Assembly: GCA_006384855.1 (NCBI GenBank) | Contig: VCJN01000598.1 | Span: forward strand, 62,001-126,000 | Origin: Tetraselmis striata | Taxonomy: Eukaryota; Chlorophyta; Chlorodendrophyceae; Chlorodendrales; Chlorodendraceae | DNA length: 64,000 nt | Direction of reading: 5' to 3' | Part shown: positions 22,186 to 33,258 of the stretch, piece by piece | Numbering within the stretch: position 1 is the first letter of the stretch | Layout: every line of letters begins with the position of its first letter | Program-made: the position numbers and the translations under genes | The notes under the pieces: model-generated | What the model was told of the DNA's origin: nothing | Databases searched by the model: none | Seen by the model: the letters and a program-made list of their open reading frames with translations, nothing else

Positions 22186-23330
22186 TCACGTGTCAGAGTT
22201 GGATTCGAGGCGAGGCGTGTCTCCATCATTGCCTGTCTGGATAGTGTAGGTATCGCTGACATGCATCAGGTTGCCTAGGCCTGGAGTGCTGCGCAGCCGT
22301 CTGGGGTGCGTCGACAGTGAATACCGCGCCGGGCGCGGGATGTTCATGGCGGATGCCGAGCGCATCGAACCGCCCCTCGGCTGTCTCGCGAGCAGGTGAG
22401 ACCCATAGAAGTCGTAGTCCTGAGGTGTGCTCTGAAACGCTTCCATAGCCGCAACTGCAGCTGAGCTCTCCATCTGTTATGCGTGGGACTGGCGAGCCAT
22501 ATGGGTCTTGTCCGGTTGAGCAACCGTTTTCGGCAGGGGCTGGTGTCTGCCCCGCATGCGGCTGAAAGCTTGTCACATCTGGCGCTTGGTGCGACGGCCA
22601 CTCGGCGGTAGGGTTGTTAGATGCGGCGATGCAGCTGGTACACGCTTGAGGTGACTTGCGTACACGTACTGATGTAGCCATTTGAGCTCCTCGTCACGGC
22701 GTTCCGAGGAGCTGAGGATTGCTGGCTCCGAAACCAACTCCTTGATTTCCATGACAGGTGTTGCAGCCACTTCCTCCATCGCGGCTTGTGTGGCCCGCTC
22801 TTCCACTGCGAGGGCATGCGCTCGAGCGAGTGTCTCACGTTGCCGCACACGGAGAGGCTCTTCGTCATGGCCACCAAGGCCACGCCCTCCCGCCAATGCT
22901 TGGTACGGGTTGACTGTGGTCGTTGTCAGCGGAGTGGTTACCGCGCTTGTTGCGCCGATGCCGTGACGAGTCTTGGTTGGCACCCACTGCCACATGCCTG
23001 CATCCCCTCCATGCGCGCTGGGACTGCGCGCATCGGGCATGGGCGCCGGACCTTTGCCCTCGGCACACGCTGACAAGCGGCGTGCCACAGGAGGGCTTGA
23101 GCCCGCACAGATGGGCTCGGGTGTGGGTGAGCGGACTAGTCCAGAGATTATGAGCGGTCTGCTCTCGTCGACAAAGGTGAGAGTGCCAAACGGGCTATGC
23201 GGCAGGGACACTTGGGAGCTACCTGCGCACCCATTTGACACCGGAGCTGTCAACCGACCAGGCTTGCGGCGGCATTGGGGGCGGTGGGGTCGCGGCGGGT
23301 GGGAGACTCGCGTCATCTGCAAGGAAGCTA
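22186..23330 (-). pseudogene. Copia polyprotein spacer between gag and methyltransferase
   Basis: Minus-strand open frames, mainly in the register of the downstream methyltransferase, encode a Pro/Ser/Thr/Ala-rich, low-complexity region with short conserved-looking blocks (FGTLTFVDESRPLIISG, LKWLHQYVYASHLKRVP). It is interrupted near 22,573 and by a TGA at 22188-22186, after which the same frame continues into an acidic stretch (DSAKDEHERT) and the methyltransferase. No domain is recognised. A change of CGA to TGA would explain the last stop. Confidence 0.5.
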
Positions 23331-23332
23331 AA

Positions 23333-24169
23333 TTACAATGCGCCAAAGTCGTGAGTAGCTGCGGTAGCTGTTGGAACAGCGTCCACGGCAACATGGGTCT
23401 TGGCGCGACATTCTTATTCACGGTGCCCCGGACGCCCGCAGGTCCAACACTTGCCAGTGAACGGACGAGAGGTGCGGGGGCCACTAGGACCGGTGTGGCG
23501 GCCCCGGAGTCTAGTGAGTTCCTGCGACTGAGCTTGGATCTGAGTTTGCATCTGTGCCATCTGCGCCATCAGGGCGGCAATGTTACCTGATGGAGCGGTC
23601 GGCGGTGATGAAACGGCTGCCAGTGGGGGTGCGGATGTCCGACCAGACATTGCGGTGAAGGCTCCAGTCGGGTCCGTGCTGGGACTTGGGAGTGATTGGA
23701 AGAGCGCTGCTTTGTAGCGAGCAAAAGTGGTGAGTGAGGTGACCATTCGCAGTGCAACGCGGTACATCTCCATCTCGGGATTCATGCCATGTTTGGAGAG
23801 AGTCAACATTTCACGATCTGTGATGTGACCACCTGCATCCACGAGCGCACTGCGGCATTGCTCCATACGGCGAGCGTAGTCACGCACCGACTCGGTTGAG
23901 CGCTGCTTCTCATCCAGGTCACGACGGCGCTCGAGGGCTTCACCTTCATGACTCGGGATGAACTCGAGACGCAGAGCTTCCAAACAGTGGTAAGCTTGCC
24001 GACCATTGGGCCCGGCATCCTCACGGGCTGTCAGAATCGCATTGACTGCGATTGGGTGGTTGTCAAGCAGTGACAAGAGCAACTGGGAGACCTGCTGGTT
24101 GTGATACGCGCTGCAGGTGTCATCGGCATCACTGGGCTCAAAGATGGTGCGATGGCATCCGGGGCACAT
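23333..24169 (-). pseudogene. Copia gag with zinc knuckle, interrupted by stops
   Basis: The frame from ATG 24169 encodes ~251 residues of a helical Gag core (AYHNQQVSQLLLSLLD, then RRDLDEKQRSTESVRDYARR, the usual ..S+..y...f segment) and a Gln/Met-rich coiled stretch (MAQMAQMQTQIQAQSQ). It ends in a CCHC knuckle, CWTCGRPGH. A TAA falls exactly between the His and the last Cys (H-R-E-stop-E-C). Reading through restores the spacing CX2CX4HX4C, so this is a nonsense mutation, not the natural end. A second TAA follows 26 codons later. Another frame upstream (24446-24170) has helical composition and may be the displaced Gag N-terminus. Confidence 0.75.
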
Positions 24170-24472
24170 TCTCGATGGATTGCTTGAATTGCACGAGGAA
24201 CATGCGGAATGCTGCGATAGATATCGTGACAGTCTGAAACTTGGAGGTATGTGAACTGCTTGGGCCTGAGTTCAGCGTCACGGCGTAGATGGCGGTCATC
24301 TGCCGCAGCATGGGCAGCAGCTGCAGCGCGAGCTGCAGTTGTTGCCGATGAGCCTCTGTAGCAGCAAGAGCGGTTGCAACATCACTAGGCGGGGCTTGGA
24401 GTAAGCCATAACCTTTTGGAGTTGGTGCAGGTTGCCTTGCAGACAAGCAACAACTGAAGGTGGCTTAGAATC

Positions 24473-24933
24473 TGTTACAGTTCTCAGGGCTCAACATAGC
24501 CCTTAGTTAGTACTATCAGCAACTACACATGCTGGCTATGGGCTCAGCTAGGGATGCTAGCTGGTGCACCTTGGCAGTGCTGTATTCTAGTATATAAAGC
24601 ATGTTGAGCCGCCATTCTGGCGGCTCCTGTCTCTAAACTACTGACTGAGGTGGTGCCCACAGTTGCATGACCATCTGAGGTCCTTCTAGAGTGGGCATGT
24701 TCGCCTCATGCTTGCTGATGGCTCTCTAGGAACTGGGCTCCTGGTGGAGCTCTCAGCTCCTTAATACATTATGCCATTTATGTACCATGCCTAAGTACTA
24801 CTGCCTAATATCGGCGCAACACATGCAGCTCTTAGTGGGCAGTGCAGTCTGCCTAACCTTGCAGCCGGTGGCCTTACTTACAGTCAGATCAGTAGATCAG
24901 TAACAGACCAGTGTAATCTATTACTACTCCACA
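24473..24933 (-). repeat. Copia 5' LTR
   Basis: 461 bp, the partner of 16664-17128 in the same orientation. The element's leader follows it at lower coordinates. A copy of an unrelated dispersed repeat abuts its outer edge. Confidence 0.92.
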
Positions 24934-24938
24934 TGTAT

Positions 24939-25258
24939 AATCTAAACGTGTTCATGGGGTTTTACTAACAATATAACTGTCTGCGACCCGTACGGTCTGT
25001 AAGTGGTTTCAACTGGTTGAATAACCGGTACCATCGGCTTTCAGTACGGGCTGCCCCATCGCCTACGAGCCCTGCGCTCCCGGCCGGGGAGCCACTTCGG
25101 ACAGACACCAGCAGCTCGTCTGCCATCTTCCAGCTCGCTGCCTTCGGCAGCGGCTTCACGTACGTATGTGCGCGAGGGTCACAGATGCTGAACAAGTCCG
25201 CACCGAGGTTAATTCATCCGGCAGTGAGTCGTCGTGCCACACACATGCGTTACATGTA
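24939..25258 (+). repeat. Dispersed repeat family R, copy 1 (variant a)
   Basis: Shares a ~200-bp core (from TCTAAACGTGTT to CCATCTTCCAGCTCGCTGCC) with copies near 47.6, 49.8 and 52.9 kb, and its second half with the 49.8-kb copy (…CACCGAGGTT…GTGAGTCGTCGTGCC). It begins within a few bases of the Copia 5' LTR. The core contains the palindrome GCTGCCTTCGGCAGC. An open frame across the core is conserved in the copies but is not convincingly a gene. Confidence 0.85.
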
Positions 25259-25726
25259 ATAACACACATGCGTTATCACTAGGGTGCCGCACGACTTTGT
25301 AATTTTACTGTAATACCCTGTACTTATCCTATAATCTTACCAGTAGTATGACACTCGTCTGTAGTCATTCCGCGACATATTCGTGACAAACTGCATCAGG
25401 CGCATATCACTCATCATCGTCACGACGCTATATATCCGCGTAGGAGTATATTCGCATCTGCATGGATTTCTTGAATTTTGCAGTATATTCGCATCTCGCT
25501 CTAGAAGGCAGACAATCTCTCTGCGCTCTGGCCTAATCCGCGATAGAGCGCACATGGGAGCAGTGCCGGTGAGTGGGGGCATGGCAGTGGGCAACGAGGC
25601 GCGCGGTAGTGGGCGGGCGGAATAAAATCATTTACATCCGCTTTCGGCCGGGTCCGCCACGGTGGCCGGCCTGCTGCTCGCGGGTGGAGGCAGTGGCTAC
25701 GGCGGTCTGGCGGCCGGTCCGCGACC
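25259..25726. other. No gene seen
   Basis: AT-rich to 25,600, then GC-rich. The 3' end of the following minus-strand gene is at the right edge. Confidence 0.4.
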
Positions 25727-27317
25727 CTAACGCCCCACCGCCCGCCCCGGCCCCGGCACCACCCCGGCCCCGGGCCGGCACTCTAGCCGCCGGCTTGGCG
25801 GGTTGCTTGCCTTCTTGGCCGGGGGCTCCGGGCTACTGCCCTCGTCGACGTTGTCGCTGGGGACGGCTTGCGTGGCGGCCAGGTTCTTGACCGCGTTGGT
25901 GTTGTGCTTGATGACGCTGCCAGCCCTCTTTTGTTGTTGCGCCATCACGCCCACCAAACCGTGGAGCTTTGGCGACGCAGCGGTGCCCGACATCGGCAGC
26001 GACACGACCTTGTTGCGTTGAACACTCGATACAATCGACTTACCGCCAAACGTAGAGGCTGGGCGGGGGTGTGACGCAGCAACTGCGAAAGTCAATATGC
26101 GTGTTGATTGCTTGTCGCGGCGCGGCGGTGGCTGTGTAATGGAACAAGTGCGAAAACAAACGCGACTCACCTGCGGCTTCCGATAGCGGCATCACCTCGC
26201 AGACTTCCTCCTCGTCCTTGACCATCACGTTTAAAAGGGGACATTTGCCGGCTTGGTAGTACGAATCCAGCTGGCTATGCTGCCAGGCCTCTGCATGGTC
26301 GAGGGCCTTCGCGATGAGTCGGTCCTCGCTCGGCAATGGCCCCTTCTTCCTACCTACGACTTGACCGTCTTTGCCCTCATCCTGGAAGTAGTACCGAGCG
26401 AGGTAGTTCCTCACGTTCCCTTACTTCATGTACACTACAAGGTGCACTGTCAGCACAACCCACAAGGATGGTCGCAGTGGGGTTGGGAGGAAGGGGGAGG
26501 GTTGTACTCTCGGAACGCGGCGATGACGGTCTCCTTGGTGTAGATGTAGTTTGCGGCTGTGTAGCCAGCACGGTAGTTGAAGGTAGCGTAGCAGATCCGC
26601 TCGATGTACGGGGGCGCGGCGATGGGAAACCTCAGCGTCTTCTTCAGAAGGTAAGGGATACCCGTCTGAGTGTCACGTGGCCAGCGGCATTCGTCAAAGA
26701 CATCCGACAGCACCGCGTTGTCCTTGGTTGTATGAGCAACAACAAAAACGCGGCATAGGGCGGTCAACGCATGTGAAATTCAAATCCTCCTCGCAGTCAT
26801 GTCAGCCACACGCCAACTCAATCTACCTTTAATAAGGGTGGACTCCAGCCCCTGGCTCGTAGTGATAGTATGGGATGGACCGTCAACGGAGGCGTTCTTA
26901 ACGCCAGTGCCCATGTGAGATCCTGAGGGGGGGGGGGGGGGCTCGGGTGATGGGCTCAAGATCTGGGCACGCGTCGCGTCGGGTACGCACGAGGTAAGGT
27001 ACATCGTGATGATACCCGAATTGGACACTTGAAAACCTGCCACAAGCTTCTTGCCGGCTTCGCCGCACTGCTTTGGCTCAGCGTAGTTGTTCAGTATATC
27101 CGCGAAAGCATAGCCGAACGTAGGCGTCCTCGCCCTGGGGTTGCTCTGCGTGAACGCGGATGTGGTTGTTGGTCGCCTGACCGCTGAACAGTGCCTGCCC
27201 CACGTCCTCAACGATGCGGCTCGTGCTGCACAGAGCACCGAGTGGTATGGTAATGCCATCATGCCTCGTAGCTTTGCCATAGGGGGTGCCCGGAATTGGC
27301 TTGGCGGGGGTGGCCAT
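25727..27317 (-). pseudogene. Unassigned multi-exon gene, probably frameshifted
   Basis: Read on the minus strand. From ATG 27317 comes MATPAKPIPGTPYGKATRHDG...CSTSRIVEDVGQALFSG; after GEDAY the sense frame moves by one base to FGYAFADILNNYAEPKQCGEAGKKLVAG, so exon 1 seems frameshifted. Plausible later exons encode GVKNASVDGPSHTI, DNAVLSDVFDECRWPRDTQ...YIERICYATFNYRAGYTAANY (acceptor AG at 26724-26723), VRNYLARYYFQDEGKDGQVVG...DHAEAWQHSQLDSYYQ, and a C-terminal part with PPAKKASNPPSRR. I recognise no family. It lies beside a transposase relic and head-to-head with an F-box-like fragment, so an element-borne accessory gene is as likely as a host gene. Confidence 0.4.
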
Positions 27318-27757
27318 GATGGAGGGTGTGTGCTGGGGGACGAGCATCTACGGTACTGTCTAGCGGGTGCGAGTGTGCGTTGGGTGGGCGCAGCTGTTGC
27401 TTTCAAAAAAAACAAAGTCCGACCCCGCGCCTGGACGACTTCTCATCGCGCTCCGCTGTTATTTATATAGCGCACTCCGGCTTGCTGCGTAGCCATCGCG
27501 TAATATGTTCCGTATATATATATTGTATTTAGCGTTTACATGAGGACACATTTGACACACACTTTCTACAAAGTCGCAATCGGCCGTAGGTACCCCTTGT
27601 AACGGGGAATGGGTCGCGATATCTGGCGTACTCCGCTTTTAAATCGATTGTACGCGTCTGCACAAGCCCAAACAGTGAGCCAAGCGGGTTGATTACGTCA
27701 AGGCTGCCGATGGTGGGGTAGGTCATAACAACACAAATATTGCCCAACTGCGTGCGA

Positions 27758-28116
27758 TATGGGTGCAGCCCCGGACGTGAAGCCACAGCCCGTGGCGAAA
27801 CGGGCAGCCCCCGGACCCGAACCCGACGAGGTGCTGCACAATCGGGGGGGAAACGTCAGCCACCGCGCCCGTACCCGGCGAGGTGCTGCACTGCCCGTGG
27901 GACGATCTACCTGAGGACGTGTGGGCGAACATTCGGGGAAAGGCCGCTAACAGCGGCCTCGTAGTGTTTGGATCCCTAAAGGAATGGCTCCCTCGAAGGA
28001 CTGTGAGCCGCGCGTGGTCTAAGGCTTCGCTGCTCCTCCAAGAGCACACAAGCTTCAGAAGAATTTGGCGGTTTCAGGTCACCGCAACCATATGTGCCTA
28101 CGTACAAACGAGGTGA
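27758..28116 (+). pseudogene. F-box-like fragment
   Basis: The frame ending at 28116 encodes CPWDDLPEDVWANIRGKA ... RRTVSRAWSKASLLLQ. That is the L-P-x-D-v-w..I.......R.vSr.W..a pattern of an F-box, which in complete proteins links SKP1 to a substrate-binding region. ATG 27758 opens another frame (MGAAPDVKPQPVAKRAAPG). A near-repeat of CGAGGTGCTGCAC (27,826 and 27,879) separates the two, so a ~65-bp duplication or an unspliced intron breaks the gene. Nothing recognisable follows the F-box. Confidence 0.35.
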
Positions 28117-28680
28117 TCTTGTGACGCCTCATGTTGCCTTGCCCGACCCACTCTCCCCCCCCGCCGTTCTACAACGAGTATGACTCCGCTGCAGCGGTCT
28201 ACGCTCTACAACGTTCTAGAGCTGTCCATAGCGAGTTGCAGTACTCAAAAAAGCTGAAAGTAGCGAGTAGCAGTACTCAAAAGTGCTGTAGTTTTACTAT
28301 GTGTAACAATACGCGAGCTGTATCCCTATACATGATATTCCCAATTGTGTCACCTCTCTCGGCACTCCCACGTCGTACCCAACAAACTGCCAGCAGGGGG
28401 CTTCGGATGGTGGAGACCTCGCAGCCGCCGCTGATCAAACCCGCAAGGGGGCTAGGTTTTGGGCGGTGGGCGAGGGGTGCGCAGGGCAGCGGTGGCGCCG
28501 GGACGCTGCGCGGAATTGGAGGGCATCATTACTTTGACCAATTAATATGGTTACCAGCTATACGGAAATTCAGCTAGTAGTGCAGAGTCAGTATTGTGTT
28601 ATATGTTCACCACACATACTGATGCCCCACATTATGTGAGGACATGCCAAACTTGGATAAGTGTTGGTTTTTCACTATGT
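28117..28680. other. No gene seen
   Basis: Contains two near copies of GCGAGTxGCAGTACTCAAAA (28,231 and 28,263). No domain was found on either strand. Confidence 0.35.
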
Positions 28681-28685
28681 CCGGA

Positions 28686-31600
28686 TCAGCATAGAAGCAG
28701 AACATTTTCTCCTCCATGCATGTGCTTCAGCGCGACAGGGAAGGCGTCATGCCCCTTGCGAAGGGACGCCTCGCTCTGCCACACATAAGTGCCGAGGGGG
28801 GACCCTATCACCATGCGCTCAGCTGAGTGCAGTCGGCACACAACGAGGGTGAGTTCCGGCACCGAAGGGCTGGTGTGGGTCACCTCCAGGAAGTACAGCA
28901 CTTCATCCCCAACACACACGTCATTGTCACGTTGCTCCACCTCGGCACGCCTGTCTCGCTATATGGCATGCTTGATGTACTCCACAGTGGGCACCCATTG
29001 CTCGTCCCATGTCTTGTGCTTGAGGACCACAGGCCTACTCCGTGTCTCGGGCTTCTCATGCACAACTTGCATGTGTATGTGTAATAGAACTCAGCAGGGC
29101 GACACTATGTAGACAGTTTGGAGTCAGGCGTGAGGGAAGCGGGTAGTGTCTTTTATCCGGTAGTTGCGCTTCCGTCCTTGTGTCATGGTGTACGATGTAC
29201 AGAGGTAGCCAAGAATGATGTCCCCTCCCCTATCTTGCAGTGGTGATAAAGGCTGTACCTGCGGGATAGCAGTGCAACAACCTCATTAATCACAATCAAC
29301 AATCAGAATAATCATTGTTGACCGCGGATAAGAGTGAAATCGACTACTTTCCGTCGATTTCACAACCCGCATTTCCTTTGCTAGCGAGGCCGGGGCAGCG
29401 GAGCGCCAGCGCGCCGCGGCATGGGCAGCGGGGTGCCAACGCGCAGCATGGTAGCAACGCGCACCATGGTATGTAGTAAATAGGCGGTTCACATGGTAGT
29501 AGGAAGTTGAGTATACCTGGAACCTGCGGCGTTAAGATTATGACCTATGAGTGACTTGCGTAGTTACGATTCCAGCTAATTGGGAGGTAGAGCGCGGCAT
29601 GGGGCCGGGGGGAGGGGGTCACTTGATGTCATGTGCATAATACTAGTCCTCCCATGTGGCGGGGGGCCTGAGGTGCCTGGCTCCACAGCGGCGCCCCTGC
29701 AGCCCGGTCCCGTGCCCTCAAACATATCCACCGCATCATCTACGCCAAGGGCCTCCCACTGTTCCACAAAGCCTGGCCGGCACGGAGGTAGGCTAGGGAA
29801 GTCTAGGTCCAGGCCCGCACGCATGAACTTGATGCGTGCCTCAAGTAAGAACTGCCGCCCGTATGCCCGCTCCGTGTAAGTGGCGCCACTGCTACCTCTG
29901 GCCACGCACTTCACGTCCCGCATCTGCATATGACATAGGGCATGTATTCAGAACAACAGCGTAGACACAGTGCGTATGAGGGCAAAAGGCGGGAGGGGGT
30001 GGGAGCGCACGACGGTACGCTCCATCCATGGCTCTGAGTCGCGGGCAGTGCTACCCCTAGCCGCCTCATGGGCTCTGACTCGGCAGACCAGATTGTGCAT
30101 GTTCAGTTTCACCATCTCGTCATCAAGCAAATATATGATCCACATCTGCGCATAGGTCAGCAAGCAGTGGAAGCCCTCCTCCCGCTACTTCCCGATGTAC
30201 TCGTTGACACGCTGGCACTTTTCACGGTCAACATGAGCGTCACACTCCTCGCAGTCCCTCAGGTAGTGGATGACCGATGCTTGCATCATATGCCTCATGA
30301 TTGCCAGGTGCTGATGCTCTGCGCTATCAAACATGTCCCTGCAACAATTGCCGCGCATGTCACGTACTCATTAGACAGCACCCCGCAACAGCGGAGCTGA
30401 GCTGTGTTACTCCTAGCAATAGCAGCGAGGGGCCCTCACCCAAGGACGAGCACCGCCACAGTCTCCGCAAAGTGTAGGAAGTCCTCGAATGTTCAGTTGG
30501 CACACATCATACCGCTAGTGCCGGCTGACGGCAGCATCGGCCGGACTGGCCTGCCAAAGTCACTGGTCAGGGCGACCATCGCCATCCGCCTATCCATCTT
30601 CTTCATCTTGGGCCGCATGCCCAGTGAGGGCACACACATATCAGCAACGCCCCTTGCGGCAGGGACCACGGGCGGGCAGCAACATCGATGTAAAAGATCA
30701 CTAACCGTCGGGGTGCCGACATACTCCCAAAAGTTCTTGACTATCCCTAGCAGTTGTGCATGTGCTATCGGCAGCGGCCAGAAGCCAACATAGCTTATAT
30801 ACATCAGCCAGCGCACAAATGGAGACAGGCCCGCAGTGCCGGCTATCGTGGGTACGATGCGCCCCGCGCCGGCCTCCATTGCCAGATACCGCATATTTGC
30901 GTTGGACAGCTGCAGGTGGGCATCCACGCAGTAGGCAATGCTGGGTTCGTAGTCGTCGTCGGCAGTCTTTCCCTGCGCTGCATCCATCAACACCATATGC
31001 ACGCCGTCTCTATAGCCTTCGCAGTAAAGGGCTTCTGGACGGCAAATCCGAAGAAGTATTTGCCTGCACCCCAAGCCGCCCCCGCCCATGTATGATCAGC
31101 TTCATCCAAAGTAAAACTACGATATCTGCATGCAGACACTTACCGCATGCACGGTCATACCTTTTTTCTTGTCCGTGCTCTATGTACTATGTAGCAGAAA
31201 GTAGGAGCAGCCGTGCCACAATGTAAGTCCACCACGCTTCATAGCCTTGAAGCGTCCATGCATGTCAGCTAAGAAGGCGCCAATGTCTATCTGAGGTCCA
31301 TCAGCCCACATTGTGCAGGTCAGTGTTATATGCCGGCAGCAGCCAACCGCAGGCCATCATATCCACTTCATGTTGACACTGGGTGCACACCTGATGCTAC
31401 AAGTCACGGCACGCTTTGGACTTGTTGCCATCGTTGTCAATCACCTCATACACATCCTGAACAATCAGTGCGACCTCCGCGCTCTGCGTTATGACAATTG
31501 CCTTGAGTGTCTCCTCCACATATATGTCACTGTGCTTTGGTGCAAAGGGCCATGGGATGATGATCAACACTTTCTTGTTGCGCTTCTCCCCCGATTTGAT

Positions 31601-32434
31601 GATGGCATGTCTTGACACCTGCAGTATTAGGCCACACCGCACTACATCAGGTCAAAACCACCCACCCATAATTATTCTCATATATCTCGCAGCATGTAAC
31701 AACACTGGGGTACAAACCTAATGCCAGATATCTAGCAAGGATATGCTTTGCTGTAGTGCAGCTCCACCCCATCTCCGCATAAATCATACACCCCGTTGTC
31801 TTTATGAGAAAACTGCCCGTCGGTGGCAGCATCCATGGCCTTGTAGGCTTCAGAGTTCCAAAAACCATTGATAGATTGGTCGTTGCATGTGACTCTGCGC
31901 AGAGCCCATTCCTCATCCCAAAAGAATTGCTTCACCACTTGCATTGTGTTTCGTGCAACATCAACAATAACTCAATTAAGCTTTGTGCTGACAATGCTGC
32001 CGATGAGTGGGGGCAAACGGAAGGGGGCGGGGGCGCATCACCTCACATACGTTGAAGTGGTAGTAAAACTTGCACGGTTGAGGCGTGGCGGGGCGCGGGT
32101 GGCGCAGTGAGTCGGGTGTCCAGCGCGTCACATGATTCAGCGATGAGGGCAGCGGTCGTCGTAGCTCCAGTCACCATCCAGAGAGTGACCGTACCGATGC
32201 TCGTCGCACGGGCAGCAATGAATGATGTACTTATTTATGTCCGGGACGTTCAGGCACTGCTCCATCCGGTACCACATCTCGGTAAGCTCTGACCCGTCCT
32301 TCGGTAGGTAGCATGTGCTTCTTCAGCAGCTTCGACAGCCTCTCGAACGCCGCCGTCTTGATGTTGTGCTTCAGCTTCCACTCACAGAGGCTGAGCGCGG
32401 CCTCCATCAGGGTGGCGTCGGCACCATTGTACAA
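28686..32434 (-). pseudogene. CACTA/EnSpm-like (Tnp2-type) transposase relic
   Basis: Scattered minus-strand segments in transposase order: GADATLMEAALSLCEWKLKHNIKTAAF (32430-32340); EMWYRMEQCL...INKYIIHCCPCDEHRYGHSL (about 32,275-32,132), resembling the C-C-H finger stretch of Tnp2 proteins; KQFFWDEEWALRR ... NGFWNSEAYKAMD ... SHKDNGVYDL (31935-31790), resembling their ..P.l+..F.d...a ..D..+W.SE segment; KVLIIIPWPFAPKHSDIYVEETLKAI (31580-31500); KLNMHNLVCRV...SEPWMER (30110-30020), the conserved ..N.H.l.H......G....W..E; and a C-terminal GDEVLYFLEVTH (28890). An in-frame TAG occurs at 30187-30185, and many segments need frame changes or introns. Tnp2 proteins cut and move CACTA-ended DNA elements. 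I did not find terminal inverted repeats. Confidence 0.45.
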
Positions 32435-32499
32435 TTGATGGCGTCTGTTGCGAAGGGGGGTGGAGGAACATGTGTTAGCAACGGACTAGTAGACACCAC

Positions 32500-32522
32500 A
32501 CAGGAGGGGAAGGGGGGGGGGG
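32500..32522. repeat. G-rich homopolymer tract
   Basis: AGGGGAAGG followed by 15 or so Gs, between the transposase relic and the Tudor-like fragment. Confidence 0.7.
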
Positions 32523-32833
32523 GGTCGACACGATACATGCTCACCTCTTCCAGTCGTCGTACTTCCCTCGAGCGTTGCTGGTCCCGGTACTGAAGTCATA
32601 CCTCGCGCCAGCGTCTCCTTCACTGTCTGTCGCTGAGGCTGTCGTCAGAGGGGTTGTCTTCTACAACCCCCGCGACAATGCCTTCGGCGTCGCTGTCGGC
32701 GTCTAGAAGTTCGCGTAGCTCCTGTAGGTGCACATGCGCGCAAGCATGTAAACGAACGCGTGCGTAACCGTCATCTTCAACAAATCATCGTTTGCACCTT
32801 GCCAGCAATGCGATATTCTTACCAATACCTTAA

Positions 32834-33041
32834 CTATGAGGCAACAACGCGGGCAAGCACCCCCCGAAGGCACTGTCGGTGGGTGCGCAAGGGGCGCACC
32901 GCCGGTACATCGTCAATGGCGCCTTGAGGCACTATGTGATGAGTGAAATCGCTCAGCTGCTGTGTCGTCAGGTATAGCGGTTGTATCTCTGAGCCAGTTA
33001 GCTCTTCCGAGTCGCCGTCGCTGTAAATCACCTTCATCGCA
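32834..33041 (-). pseudogene. Tudor-like exon fragment cut by an LTR
   Basis: The minus strand reads MKVIYSDGDSEELTGSEIQPLY, the V.YSDGD.EEL pattern of Tudor/Agenet-like folds. Its 5' side ends exactly where the TGTTGGAATC LTR begins (33042). A similar YEDGD-type segment occurs in the plus-strand gene at 34.8 kb, suggesting two members of one element-borne family. Confidence 0.35.
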
Positions 33042-33258
33042 TGTTGGAATCTGCCCGATACCCTAGCTCCGACCGATGCCCTAGCACCCGCTAGGCACAT
33101 GTCGTGCGCGACTTTGCACGCGCGCGCCTGTCTCCCGGCCCGCCGGGCGCTCTGCTTTCACTCTCTCCCTGTCCACAGTCCCCGCAGCTCGAGTCCGGCT
33201 CACTGCTCCCACTGTAAGATGCTGCGAGCACTTCGACTCACCATCACCTCCGCGGTTG
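33042..33258 (+). repeat. LTR of a second Copia-like family, copy 1
   Basis: About 215 bp starting TGTTGGAATCTGCCC, ~90% identical to 42450-42670. No polypurine tract precedes it and no pol follows, so it is probably a solo LTR. It interrupts the Tudor-like fragment. Confidence 0.65.

Larger units (their letters stand above)
16664..24933 (-). mobile_element. Ty1/Copia retrotransposon carrying a C5 DNA methyltransferase
   Basis: An 8.3-kb element on the minus strand: 5' LTR 24933-24473, gag, long spacer, C5 methyltransferase, protease, integrase, RT, RNase H, 3' LTR 17128-16664. The protease-integrase-RT order is the Copia order. The LTRs start TGT and end ACA. By eye they differ by 12 substitutions and one 4-bp indel over 461 bp, so the insertion is not recent. 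Coding capacity is broken: TAA inside the gag zinc knuckle (23416-23414) and again at 23335-23333, an in-frame TGA at 22188-22186, a frame change inside the methyltransferase near 21,290, and a 4-nt insertion in RNase H near 17,493. No 5-bp target duplication was recognised. Confidence 0.93.

Noticed and set aside
24138..24446. Separate small Copia gene upstream of gag
   Set aside because: Its nominal start is TTG in the leader, and the leader copy beyond the 3' LTR shows it is just the 5' internal sequence; at most it is the displaced Gag N-terminus.
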